From the NCBI GenBank assembly GCA_963838035.1, contig CAWIPM010000008.1:124001-188000 (forward strand): a DNA stretch of 64,000 bases. The letters run 5' to 3'. A program made the position numbers and the translations under genes. Position 1 is the first letter of the stretch, and every line of letters starts with the position of its first letter. The notes beneath the pieces were generated by a model. The model saw nothing but the letters and a program-made list of their open reading frames with translations, searched no databases and was not told the DNA's origin. Positions 54,932-62,803 of this stretch are shown here, piece after piece. The stretch is from CAVVNN01 sp963838035 (GTDB lineage Bacteria; Actinomycetota; Thermoleophilia; Solirubrobacterales; 70-9).

Positions 54932-54937
54932 TACGCT
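54932..54937 (+). promoter_or_regulatory. -10 element TACGCT of the fumarase gene
   Basis: TACGCT is 32 bases before the TTG start of fumarase; a transcript beginning near 54944 would carry the GGAGG site at 54958-54962, 7 bases before the start. Confidence 0.4.
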
Positions 54938-54969
54938 GCGGGCAAAACGACTTCGACGGAGGCATCGAC

Positions 54970-56283
54970 TTGACTGAGAGGCTCTGGGGCATGGAGACCA
55001 CCAAGGCAGTTGACAACTTCCCGGTCTCGGGAGAGCCGGTGCCGGTGCCCGTGGTGCGCTGGCTCGGGCGGTTGAAGGGCGCCGCGGCCGAGGTCAACGG
55101 GGAGCTGGGAGGGCTCGACGCCGACCTGGCGGCGCGGATCGCCGAGGCGGGAGCCGAGGTCGCCGCCGGCGACCACGACGACCAGTTCCCGGTCGACGTC
55201 TTCCAGACCGGCTCCGGCACCTCCTCGAACATGAACGCCAACGAGGTGATCGCCAACCTCGCCGGCGAGGGGGCTCACCCCAACGACCACGTCAACATGG
55301 GGCAGTCCTCCAACGACGTCTTCCCCTCCGCCGTCCACCTGGCGGCGCTTGACGAGGTCACCCACGACCTGCTGCCCGCGATGGGCGGCCTGGAGGCGGC
55401 GCTGGAGGCGAAGGCCGCGCAGTTCGCCGATGTGGTCAAGGCCGGCCGCACCCACCTGATGGACGCGGTGCCGGTCACCCTCGGCCAGGAGTTCGGCGGC
55501 TACGCCGCGCAGGTGCGGCTGGGGGTCCAGCGGGTCGAGGCGACGCTGCGCCGAGTTGGTCAGATCCCGCTCGGCGGCACGGCAACCGGAACCGGGCTCA
55601 ACACGCATCCCGAGTTCGCCGCCAGGGTGCGGGAGAAGCTCGCCGGCGAGACCGGCCTGGAGATCTCCGAGCCGCTCGATCGCTTCGAGGCGCAGGCCAA
55701 CCGCGACGCGCTGGTCGAGCTGTCGGGCGCCCTCAAGGTCTATGCCGTCTCGCTCAACAAGGTCGCCAACGACCTGGCGCTGATGGGCTCCGGGCCGCGC
55801 GCCGGCCTCGCCGAGCTGCGCCTGCCGGAGCTGCAGAAGGGCTCATCGATCATGCCCGGCAAGGTCAACCCGGTGATTCCGGAGGTGGTGATCCAGGTGG
55901 CCGGTCAGGTGATCGGCAACGACGCGACGATAACCGTCGCCGGCAGCCAGGGGCAGTTCGAGCTGAACGTGCGGGTGCCGCTGATCGCCCGCAACCTGCT
56001 CGACTCGATCAAGCTGCTCTCCTCCGCCTCGCGCCTGCTGAACGAGAAGTGCGTCGCCGGGATCGAGGCCAACGAGGAGATGACCGAGCGCCACGCCGAG
56101 GCCACCCTGGCCACGGCGACGGCCCTCAACCCCCACATCGGCTACGACCGCGCCGCCGACATCGTCAAGGCCGCTGCCGAGTCGGGCCGCTCCCTGCGCG
56201 AGGTCGCCCTCGAGCAGGGAGTCGAGCCCTCCGTGCTCGAGGAGGCCCTCGACCACCGCCGCATGGCGCGCCCGCACGAGTAA
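54970..56283 (+). CDS. fumC: Class II fumarate hydratase
   Basis: TCA enzyme interconverting fumarate and malate, 437 residues, slightly shorter than usual because the N terminus begins directly at TERLWGMETTKAVDNF. Signature GSSIMPGKVNP with the mobile loop Ser, TGSGTSSNMNANEV-like start of the active site, and GRTHLMDAVPVTLGQEF are all present, so the enzyme should be active and Fe-S-independent. TTG 54970 is fixed by GGAGG at 54958-54962. It faces the aldehyde dehydrogenase gene with 13 bases between stops. Confidence 0.96.
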   Translation: MTERLWGMETTKAVDNFPVSGEPVPVPVVRWLGRLKGAAAEVNGELGGLDADLAARIAEAGAEVAAGDHDDQFPVDVFQTGSGTSSNMNANEVIANLAGEGAHPNDHVNMGQSSNDVFPSAVHLAALDEVTHDLLPAMGGLEAALEAKAAQFADVVKAGRTHLMDAVPVTLGQEFGGYAAQVRLGVQRVEATLRRVGQIPLGGTATGTGLNTHPEFAARVREKLAGETGLEISEPLDRFEAQANRDALVELSGALKVYAVSLNKVANDLALMGSGPRAGLAELRLPELQKGSSIMPGKVNPVIPEVVIQVAGQVIGNDATITVAGSQGQFELNVRVPLIARNLLDSIKLLSSASRLLNEKCVAGIEANEEMTERHAEATLATATALNPHIGYDRAADIVKAAAESGRSLREVALEQGVEPSVLEEALDHRRMARPHE

Positions 56284-56296
56284 CCCCGTCGGCGGT

Positions 56297-57727
56297 TCAG
56301 CCCTGGAGGGTGACGAAGCGCTCCTCGGTCAGCTCGATCACCCCGTAGGCGGGGCCCTCGCGGGTGTTGCCGGAGTCCTTGACGCCGCCGTAGGGCTGCT
56401 GGTCGGCGCGGAAGGTCGGCACCTCGTTGATCAGAACCCCGCCGAACTCGAGTGCCTCTGCGGCGCGCAGGCCGCGCCCCATGTCGCGGGTGAAGACACC
56501 GGCCTGCAGCCCGAACTTCGAGTCGTTCGCCATCTCCAACGCCTGCTCGAAGTCCGCGTAGCGGTCGATCGTCGCGACCGGGCCGAAGACCTCCTCGCAC
56601 CAAACCTTGGCCTCGCGAGGAGGCGAGCCGAGCAGGGTCGGGGCAAGGCAGCGGCCCTCGTCGACCAGCTCGCCGCCGGTCAGCAGCTCGGCGCCGGCGT
56701 CCACCGCCTCCTGCACCCACGCCTTGACGCGCTCGCGGTCAGCCGAGGAAATCAGCGGGCCGACGTCGGTATCGGGGTCGAGGGGGTCGCCCACCTGCAG
56801 GGCCTCGGTGTTGGCGACGAGGCGCTCGGTGAAGGCTTCGGCGACGTCCTCCTGGACGAGGATTCGCTGGATCGAGATGCAGCTCTGCCCGGCGTGTGAG
56901 AAGGCGTGCAGCTTCGCCCTGTCGGCCGCCGTCTCCCAGTCGCCGTCGGAGTGGACGATCAGCGGCGCGTTGGAGCCCAGCTCCAGGTTCACCTTCTTGT
57001 GGGGGACGCGGCTGCGGATCCCCCAACCGACCCCGGCGGAGCCGGTGAAGGTGAGGGCGCGGGTCAGCTCGTGCTCGACGATCGCATCGCCGACGACCGA
57101 GCCGGGACCGGGGATGACGCTGAGCCAACCCTCCGGCAGGCCGGCCTCGACCAGGACCGCCGCCAGCTTCAGCGCCGAGATAGGGGTCTGGCCGGCCGGC
57201 TTGAGCACGACCGCGTTGCCGGCGGCGATCGCCGGGCCGAGCTTGTGGGCGACGAGGTTGAGCGGGAAGTTGAAGGGGCTGATCGCGCCGACGACGCCGT
57301 AGGGAACGCGCAGCATCACCCCGAGCTTGCCGGCGCCGGCGGGGGAGGCTTCCATCGGCACGGTGCCGCCGGTCAGCTTGCGTGCCTCCACCGCGGAGAA
57401 GGTGAGGGTGTCGACGCAGCGGGCGGCCTCCACCCGGGCCGCCTTCAGCGGCTTCCCCGCCTCTGCCGCGATCGTCAGCGCCAGCTCATCGTGGCGCTCG
57501 CCGACCAGCTCCGCAGCACGGTCGAGAACCGCGGCTCGCTCGTGCTGGGGGAAGTCGGCGGACTCGAAGGCCGCCTGAGCCGCCAGGACGGCGCGGTCGA
57601 CGGTCGCCGCGTCGCCCCGCGCGACCCTCCCCACCACGGCGCCGTCATAGGGGCTGAGGACCTCACCCCACTCGCCCGTCTCCGCCCACTCTCCGGCGAC
57701 CAGGAGCTTGTGATCGACCGCTTCCAC
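56297..57727 (-). CDS. NAD(P)-dependent aldehyde dehydrogenase
   Basis: ALDH-superfamily enzyme of 476 residues. The catalytic Cys is in SHAGQSCISIQR, the general-base Glu in LELGSNAPLI, and the cofactor pocket in SPFNFPLN and FTGSAGVGWGIRS. Such enzymes oxidise aldehydes to acids; phrases resemble lactaldehyde- or phosphonoacetaldehyde-dehydrogenase-like members. It could take the aldehyde produced by the benzoylformate-decarboxylase-like enzyme encoded 2.6 kb away (inference only). GTG 57727 is preceded at 10 bases by TACCCT (57738-57743). Confidence 0.92.
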   Translation of the reverse strand: MEAVDHKLLVAGEWAETGEWGEVLSPYDGAVVGRVARGDAATVDRAVLAAQAAFESADFPQHERAAVLDRAAELVGERHDELALTIAAEAGKPLKAARVEAARCVDTLTFSAVEARKLTGGTVPMEASPAGAGKLGVMLRVPYGVVGAISPFNFPLNLVAHKLGPAIAAGNAVVLKPAGQTPISALKLAAVLVEAGLPEGWLSVIPGPGSVVGDAIVEHELTRALTFTGSAGVGWGIRSRVPHKKVNLELGSNAPLIVHSDGDWETAADRAKLHAFSHAGQSCISIQRILVQEDVAEAFTERLVANTEALQVGDPLDPDTDVGPLISSADRERVKAWVQEAVDAGAELLTGGELVDEGRCLAPTLLGSPPREAKVWCEEVFGPVATIDRYADFEQALEMANDSKFGLQAGVFTRDMGRGLRAAEALEFGGVLINEVPTFRADQQPYGGVKDSGNTREGPAYGVIELTEERFVTLQG

Positions 57728-57786
57728 CGTCTGGGCAAGGGTAGAGCAGGCCGAGACTCCTCAACCCCGAACCTGCTGACCGAGAG

Positions 57787-58929
57787 ATGCGCATCCGCCT
57801 CACAGTCCTCCTCCTCTGCCTCTTCCTGGCTCCCAGCGCCAGGGCGAGCGTCACCTGGATCGTCCACGGCCACGGCTTCGGGCATGGCGTGGGGATGAGC
57901 CAGTACGGTGCCTACGGCTACGCCAAGCACGGCAAGGGCTACCGCTTCATCCTCGCCCACTACTACCGCGGAACCGCGATCGGGCATCTGACCGGCCCGC
58001 AGGTGGTGCGCGTCCTCGTCGACGTCTCCGGCGGCGACATCGGCTTCAGCGGCGCGACCAGCGCCTGCGACAAGGCGCTCGACCCCGCCCGCAGCTATGA
58101 CGCGCACCGGGTCGGCAGCGGAGTTCGGCTGCGCAGCTCCGCCGGCCGGCCGCTCGCCAGTTGCGGCCGCGAGCTGCGCGCCGCCGGTGGCGGACGGATC
58201 GATGTCACCGGGGTCGGCGCCTATCGCGGCGCGCTCGAGGTCGTGCCCACCGACGGCGACACCGGCTCGCTCAACGCCGTCAACGCGGTCGGCGTCGATC
58301 AGTACGTGAAGGGGGTCATCCCCAACGAGTCGCCCGCCTCATGGCCGATGGCGGAGCTGCGCGCCCAGGCGATCGCGGCCCGCTCCTACGCGCTCAGCGT
58401 CCAGGTCGATGGCAACGGGTTCGACCTCTACGACACCACCAGCAGCCAGGTCTACAGGGGCCTCGACAGCGAGGCGGCCCGCTCCAACCAAGCCGCCGAG
58501 GACACCCGGGGGCAGGTGCTCATGTATCGGGGCAAGATCGCGCAGACCTACTTCTCGGCCTGCTCGGGCGGGCACACCGAGAGCGTTCAGAACGTCTTCT
58601 TCGGTCCGGCGATCCCCTACCTCGTCGGTGTCCCCGACCCATACGACTACTACTGCCCGCTGCACAGCTGGACGCTCAGGTTCAGCGGCCCGCAGATCAG
58701 CGCCAAGCTCGGCAGTTACCTAGATGGCCGACTCAAGCAGATCGTCGTCAGCAAGCGCGGCGTTTCACCCCGCATCCTCTGGGCCCGCCTCTACGGAACG
58801 GGCGGCGTCACCAGGATCCGCGGCGACCAGCTCGAGTCGGCCCTTGGCGCCTACACCTCCTGGATGACCTTCCAGAGGTTGCCGTCAGGCGAAACAGGGT
58901 CGGGGTTCGCCTCTCAGCCGTCCGGATAG
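57787..58929 (+). CDS. Secreted SpoIID/LytB-domain protein
   Basis: Exported protein of 380 residues with a signal peptide (to about 21, cleavage after ARA) and a SpoIID domain (about 150-340). Conserved phrases: GHGFGHGVGMSQYGAYGYA near the start, KGVIPNESPASWP with the catalytic-type Glu, AQAIAARSYAL, and FSACSGGHTE. SpoIID of spore formers is a lytic transglycosylase acting on denuded glycan; in non-sporulating Actinobacteria the role is in wall turnover and is not fully known. The last 16 bases overlap the 3' end of the convergent gene at 58914. Confidence 0.88.
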   Translation: MRIRLTVLLLCLFLAPSARASVTWIVHGHGFGHGVGMSQYGAYGYAKHGKGYRFILAHYYRGTAIGHLTGPQVVRVLVDVSGGDIGFSGATSACDKALDPARSYDAHRVGSGVRLRSSAGRPLASCGRELRAAGGGRIDVTGVGAYRGALEVVPTDGDTGSLNAVNAVGVDQYVKGVIPNESPASWPMAELRAQAIAARSYALSVQVDGNGFDLYDTTSSQVYRGLDSEAARSNQAAEDTRGQVLMYRGKIAQTYFSACSGGHTESVQNVFFGPAIPYLVGVPDPYDYYCPLHSWTLRFSGPQISAKLGSYLDGRLKQIVVSKRGVSPRILWARLYGTGGVTRIRGDQLESALGAYTSWMTFQRLPSGETGSGFASQPSG

Positions 58930-59945
58930 GGCTGGATCGGCACCCCGTGGTCGGTCTCCCTCATGCCCAGCTCGTAGGCGCCGCCGGCAGGGAGGTCGAG
59001 CCGGCGGGGTGAGAGGCCGGGGCGTTCGACGGTCAGCTCAAGGTCCGACACGGAGCAGTTGAGCGTGTTGTGCACCGGGCCCTCGGGGTCCGCGTAGACC
59101 CATCCGACGAAGTCCCTCTGCGGGGCCGATATACGGCCGCGGACCACGATGTCCCTGCCGGGCAGCGTGAACTCACAGGCCGTCGGCGACTCCTCGATCG
59201 AGGCCGCCCGGATCTGGCCAAGGCCTCCGAGGCGATACGCCTCGCCGTCGAGCATCAGCGTTCCCGAAGGAAGCCAGGGCGTTGTCCAGGAGCCGATCTT
59301 GACGCGGGCGGCGCCTACGTCGAAGTAGGTTTCGGGGGAGTCGGCGAAGCCGGTTCCCTCCAGCCAGACCCAGCGCTCGGCGTGCTCGCTGCCCCAGTTG
59401 TGGCCGATCATTCCCGGCCAGTCGGCGAGGTCGATCTCCTCTCCATCGACCACGAGCCGACCGCGGAATCGTGCGTTGGGAAAGGGGGCGACGAACTTGG
59501 TCCGCGGCAACCGTGCCTCGTAGAGCCAGTCGGCAGGCAGGTACTTGCAGGGCGCGGCGTCGCCGGAGAACTCGAGCTCCCAGGAGGCCGTCAACGCATC
59601 CGCCTCCTCGCTTCCGCCGCTCCATTGCCCCGTCATTTGCGGCAAAGGAACAGCGCAGCGGGCCTGGCCGGGGCCGATCTCCGCATCCCCGACCTTGATC
59701 CACGACCCGGCCGGGACCGACAGCCCAGCCGCCGGCACGGTCACCTTGGTCGCCCGCGGCCCGTCGGCGTCGCGGTCGAAGAGGACGAACCAGATCGAGG
59801 CGGTGGGCTCGGCACCGGGGCGCTTGTGGACGGTGTGGCGGATCCATACCCCCTGCCCGCCCCCCGGGCGGCAGGCCTTCAGGTAGAAGCTCTCGTAGTG
59901 GCCGGCCTTCGCCGCGACCTTCGGAAACCGGGCCCCCTGGTCCAT
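58914..59945 (-). CDS. Lipocalin/tocopherol-cyclase-like hypothetical protein
   Basis: A 343-residue, beta-strand-rich protein without signal peptide. The conserved-looking segment PGMIGHNWGSEHAERWVWLEG resembles proteins of the tocopherol-cyclase/CrtC-like (lipocalin-type) superfamily, which bind hydrophobic ligands; no catalytic residues can be named. It starts 2 bases after the ychF stop with AAGG 7 bases before its ATG, so it is co-transcribed with ychF. Its 3' end overlaps the SpoIID gene by 16 bases. Confidence 0.65.
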   Translation of the reverse strand: MDQGARFPKVAAKAGHYESFYLKACRPGGGQGVWIRHTVHKRPGAEPTASIWFVLFDRDADGPRATKVTVPAAGLSVPAGSWIKVGDAEIGPGQARCAVPLPQMTGQWSGGSEEADALTASWELEFSGDAAPCKYLPADWLYEARLPRTKFVAPFPNARFRGRLVVDGEEIDLADWPGMIGHNWGSEHAERWVWLEGTGFADSPETYFDVGAARVKIGSWTTPWLPSGTLMLDGEAYRLGGLGQIRAASIEESPTACEFTLPGRDIVVRGRISAPQRDFVGWVYADPEGPVHNTLNCSVSDLELTVERPGLSPRRLDLPAGGAYELGMRETDHGVPIQPYPDG

Positions 59946-59947
59946 GC

Positions 59948-61021
59948 TCAGACCTTAATCGTGATCACGTCGCCGTCCTGGACGACATAGTCGCGGCCCT
60001 CGATGCGGAGCCGGCCCCTGTCTCGCGCGCCGACATAGCCGCCGCACTCGACCAACGTCTCCCAGCCGACCGCCTCGGCCTTGACGAAAGCAGCCTGGAT
60101 GTCCGTATGGATCGTGGCCGCCGCCTCCCAGGCGGTGGCGCCGCGGGGCAGGGGCCGGGCGACCGCCTCCTTGCCCTCGCCGGCGGTGAAGAAGGTGATC
60201 AGCTCGAGCAGGTCGTAGGCGGCGCGGACGAGGCGCGCCAGGCCGGAGCCCTCGACCCCGTAGGACTCGCGCATCTCCTCGGCCTCGACGGGATCGAGCT
60301 CGGCCAGCTCGCCCTCGATCCGGGCGCTGACCGCGACCGCGCCGGCGCCTGCCGCGGCAGCGTGGGCGGCGACCGCCTCCGGCACCTCGGCATCGCCCTC
60401 GTCGACGTTGGCGACGTAGAGGACGGGCTTCGAGGTCAGCGCCTGCAGGTTGCGGGCCGCCTGCGGGGCGGCCTCGGGGACCGGGACCGAGCGCGCGGGG
60501 CGACCGGCGGCGAGCGCCTCATGCACCGCCGCCACCCAATCGCGCTCGGCGATCGCCTCGGCGTCCCCGGCCTTGGCCTGCTTCGCCACCCGTTCCAGGC
60601 GGCGCTCCGCCTGCTCGTAGTCGGAGAGGACCAGCTCGGTCTCGATCGTCTCGATGTCGGCGATCGGGTCGATACGGCCGTCGGGATGCGGCACGCCGGA
60701 GTCAGCGTGGCAGCGCACCACGTGACAGATCGCGTCGGTCTCGCGGATCGAGGCGAGGAACTGGTTGCCGAGCCCCTCCCCCTCCGACGCCCCCTTGACC
60801 AGGCCGGCGATGTCGTGGAAGGAGATCGTCGCCGGCACCAGCTCGGAGCTGCGAACCGTCTCGGCCACCCGCTCCAGCCTCTCGTCGGGCACCTGGGCGA
60901 TGGCGACGTTCGGCTCGATCGTCGTGAAGGGGTAGTCCCCGGTCTGCGCACCACCTTTGGTCAGCGCGTTGAAGAGCGTGGACTTGCCGGCGTTCGGCAG
61001 GCCGACAATCCCGACCTTCAT
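59948..61021 (-). CDS. ychF: Redox-regulated ATPase YchF
   Basis: OBG-family P-loop protein of 357 residues, conserved from bacteria to humans; uses ATP rather than GTP and associates with ribosomes. G1 is GLPNAGKSTLF, G3 DIAGLVKGAS, the helical insertion lies around 130-200, and the C-terminal TGS domain ends in VQDGDVITIKV. ATG 61021 is used, where the family starts. A hairpin with a perfect 9-bp stem lies directly before it (61028-61064) and covers the only purine-rich stretch (AAGGGG), which could affect translation. Confidence 0.95.
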   Translation of the reverse strand: MKVGIVGLPNAGKSTLFNALTKGGAQTGDYPFTTIEPNVAIAQVPDERLERVAETVRSSELVPATISFHDIAGLVKGASEGEGLGNQFLASIRETDAICHVVRCHADSGVPHPDGRIDPIADIETIETELVLSDYEQAERRLERVAKQAKAGDAEAIAERDWVAAVHEALAAGRPARSVPVPEAAPQAARNLQALTSKPVLYVANVDEGDAEVPEAVAAHAAAAGAGAVAVSARIEGELAELDPVEAEEMRESYGVEGSGLARLVRAAYDLLELITFFTAGEGKEAVARPLPRGATAWEAAATIHTDIQAAFVKAEAVGWETLVECGGYVGARDRGRLRIEGRDYVVQDGDVITIKV

Positions 61022-61027
61022 GAAATT

Positions 61028-61064
61028 CCGATCCCCTTCTCGGCTCTCGCTCGCCGGGGATCGG
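61028..61064 (-). terminator. Hairpin between PAP2 and ychF genes
   Basis: CCGATCCCC (61028-61036) and GGGGATCGG (61056-61064), perfect 9-bp stem, loop of 19 bases. It follows the PAP2 gene on the minus strand and could end its transcript; AATTTC then leads to the ychF ATG, and the stem includes the AAGGGG stretch of ychF. Confidence 0.45.
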
Positions 61065-61085
61065 GTTGGTGGCGGGTTGAGGGGG

Positions 61086-61580
61086 TCATAGAGAGAGGGG
61101 AACGGCAAGGCCGAGCGCGACGCCGAGCAGGGCGCCGGCCAGCACGTCGGATGGGTAGTGCATCCCGAGGTAGGGGCGGCCGAGCGAGAGGGCGAGGGCG
61201 ACGAGGAGGGCGGCCGCCGTCGCCGGGTCGACCCGGAACATCGCGGTCGCCACCGCGAACGAGGAGAGGGCGTGGGCGGAGGGGAAGCTGAGCGAGCTGG
61301 GGGCGCCGCCGAGCGGCGGCAGGCCCTCGAGGACCGGGCGGGGGCGCTTCACCAGCAGCTTGATCCCGTAGTTGAGCCCGATCGCGATCGGCGCCAGCGC
61401 CGCGCAGATCAGCCAGGATTGCCGTCGCGAGGGATCGAGCAGGGCAAGCGCAACTCCGATCGCCACCCAGACTGCCCCATTGTTGCCGGCCTTCCCGATC
61501 GCCTTGGCGACAGACTCCAGCCCGGGCGTATGCCAGCGGGTCCGCATCAGGCGCAGCAGTCTGAGGTCGGCGTCGCGCAT
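61086..61580 (-). CDS. PAP2-family membrane phosphatase
   Basis: Membrane phosphatase of 164 residues with about five helices. All three PAP2 motifs are present: KLLVKRPRP (KxxxxxxRP), PSAH, and GRPYLGMHYPSD, where Arg, His and Asp complete the SRxxxxxHxxxD motif with Gly replacing Ser. Members remove phosphate from lipids such as phosphatidic acid or undecaprenyl pyrophosphate. TATCCT (61589-61594) lies 8 bases before the ATG. The divergent BtrH-type gene begins 38 bases away. Confidence 0.9.
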   Translation of the reverse strand: MRDADLRLLRLMRTRWHTPGLESVAKAIGKAGNNGAVWVAIGVALALLDPSRRQSWLICAALAPIAIGLNYGIKLLVKRPRPVLEGLPPLGGAPSSLSFPSAHALSSFAVATAMFRVDPATAAALLVALALSLGRPYLGMHYPSDVLAGALLGVALGLAVPLSL

Positions 61581-61617
61581 CGGCGCGCAGGATAAGCCGG
61601 TCGGTCAGTATCTGGTC

Positions 61618-62583
61618 ATGCCCTCGGTCCCCGGCTACGTCCACACCCCCGGCCACCACTGCGGCTCGACCGCCCTGCGCAACCTGCTCAACTTCCACGG
61701 AGTCGAGATCAGCGAGGAGATGGCGTTCGGCCTCGGAGCCGGCGCCTGCTTCTACTACGTCACCCTCGAAGACGCCTCTCCAAGCCGCTGGTTCAACGGC
61801 CGCACCGCCCGGCTGGAGGAGAACTTCGGAGAGCTGACCGGCGCGGCGCTGGAGATGCGCACCTTCGAGCAGGGCGACGGAGACGCTTGGGAGGCCGCAC
61901 GGGCGGAGGTCGACGCCGGCAACCCCGCCCTCCTCCTCACCGACCTCTACTACCTCGACCACTACGGCAACTCTGCCCACTTCCCCGGCCACGCGGTCGT
62001 GCTCGCCGGCTACGACGACGAAGCCGCCCTTCTCTCCGACACCGGCTTCGAGGAGCTGCAGAGGACCCGGCTCGAGAACCTCGACAGGGCGCGCCACAGC
62101 AGCCACCCCGCCTACCCGCTCTCGGGCCACATGTTCACCGCCTCCGGCGCCGTCGCGCCCGAGCAGCTCCGTGACGCGATCCCGGCCGCCATCGAGCGCG
62201 CCGCTCAGGCAATGGTCGAGCCCGAGTTCGGCGAGTTCTCCGGCCTCGGCGCGGTCCACCGCCTTGCCGCGGAGGCCGGCTCCTGGCCCGCGGTCACCGA
62301 GGACTGGAAGTGGTGCGCCCGCTTCGGCTACCAGGTGATCGAGCGCCGCGGAACCGGCGGCGGCGCCTTCCGCCTCATGTACTCGCGCTTCCTCGAGGAG
62401 GCAGGCCGGCCCGAGGCCACCCTGGCCGCCGAGGCCTCCGCCCGCTGGACCGAGCTCGCCAACGCCTTGCACGCCGCCAGCGAGCGCGACGACCCCGCCG
62501 CCGCCCTCTGGCGCGAGATCGACACCGCCGCCCGCCGCGTCGCCGAGTCCGAGGAGCGCCTCTGGGGTTCGCTGGCCGGGTGA
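61618..62583 (+). CDS. BtrH N-terminal-domain/DUF4872 protein
   Basis: A 321-residue protein of the BtrH-type family (BtrH_N plus DUF4872). The N-terminal domain begins GYVHTPGHHCGSTALRNLL with a Cys-Gly-Ser-Thr element typical of papain-like folds, and FPGHAVVLAGYDD supplies the His. BtrH of butirosin synthesis moves an amino-acyl chain from a carrier protein to an aminoglycoside; in genomes without that cluster the family has no assigned role. No carrier protein or biosynthetic neighbour is visible here. ATG 61618 is preceded by CAGTAT at 6 bases. The stop codon overlaps the left inverted repeat of the element at 62582. Confidence 0.75.
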   Translation: MPSVPGYVHTPGHHCGSTALRNLLNFHGVEISEEMAFGLGAGACFYYVTLEDASPSRWFNGRTARLEENFGELTGAALEMRTFEQGDGDAWEAARAEVDAGNPALLLTDLYYLDHYGNSAHFPGHAVVLAGYDDEAALLSDTGFEELQRTRLENLDRARHSSHPAYPLSGHMFTASGAVAPEQLRDAIPAAIERAAQAMVEPEFGEFSGLGAVHRLAAEAGSWPAVTEDWKWCARFGYQVIERRGTGGGAFRLMYSRFLEEAGRPEATLAAEASARWTELANALHAASERDDPAAALWREIDTAARRVAESEERLWGSLAG

Positions 62584-62605
62584 TGCGTATCCGGTTCGCT
62601 CAGGT
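62582..62605 (+). repeat. Left 24-bp inverted repeat of a 203-bp element
   Basis: Begins GATGCGTATCCGG and ends GCTCAGGT; it is the inverse complement of 62761-62784 with a single mismatch (23 of 24). It overlaps the stop codon of the BtrH-type gene. Confidence 0.85.
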
Positions 62606-62659
62606 GCGCGCACCTCAACTCCCCGGAGCACACCTCGCGACGGCGATCGGTCGACGCAA

Positions 62660-62755
62660 CCGACATTCACCCCACTCTGGTGTGGTCAAAGTTGGATGGC
62701 TGCGCCCGGGGGGATGCCTGGGGGCAGATTGGGGTCGTTGTCGGCCAGCTTCGCA
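62660..62755 (+). pseudogene. Remnant of the 5' end of a DUF559-type gene
   Basis: Aligned by eye with 21039-21160: the palindrome arms are partly decayed (CCGACATTCACC versus GGTCAAAGTTGGA), the start codon ATG is lost (TCAATG became TCAAAG), and the following bases resemble the LAGRQHGVVARRQL codons with small insertions/deletions. Everything beyond about residue 30 of the gene is missing. Confidence 0.4.
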
Positions 62756-62760
62756 CGTCT

Positions 62761-62784
62761 ACCTGAGCGAACCGGATATGCATC
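62761..62784 (-). repeat. Right 24-bp inverted repeat of a 203-bp element
   Basis: Begins ACCTGAGCGAACCGG and ends GCATC; inverse complement of 62582-62605 with one mismatch. It lies 19 bases before the 3' end of the flavin oxidoreductase gene (minus strand). Confidence 0.85.
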
Positions 62785-62803
62785 AGCAGGGTAGTTCGGC
62801 TGC

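Larger units (their letters stand above)
62582..62784. mobile_element. 203-bp element with terminal inverted repeats and a DUF559-gene remnant
   Basis: Two 24-bp inverted repeats enclose about 155 bases. Inside, 62660-62697 is clearly related to the palindromic 5' end of the DUF559 gene at 21040-21080 (shared CCGACATT, GGTGTGGTCAA, GGATG), and the next 60 bases keep faint similarity to codons 14-30 of that gene (GQ-x-GVV-x-x-QL). It reads as the decayed 5' end of a second DUF559 gene, within a MITE-like structure. Mobility is inferred from structure only; no target-site duplication was recognised. No intact gene is seen in 62584-62803. Confidence 0.45.
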
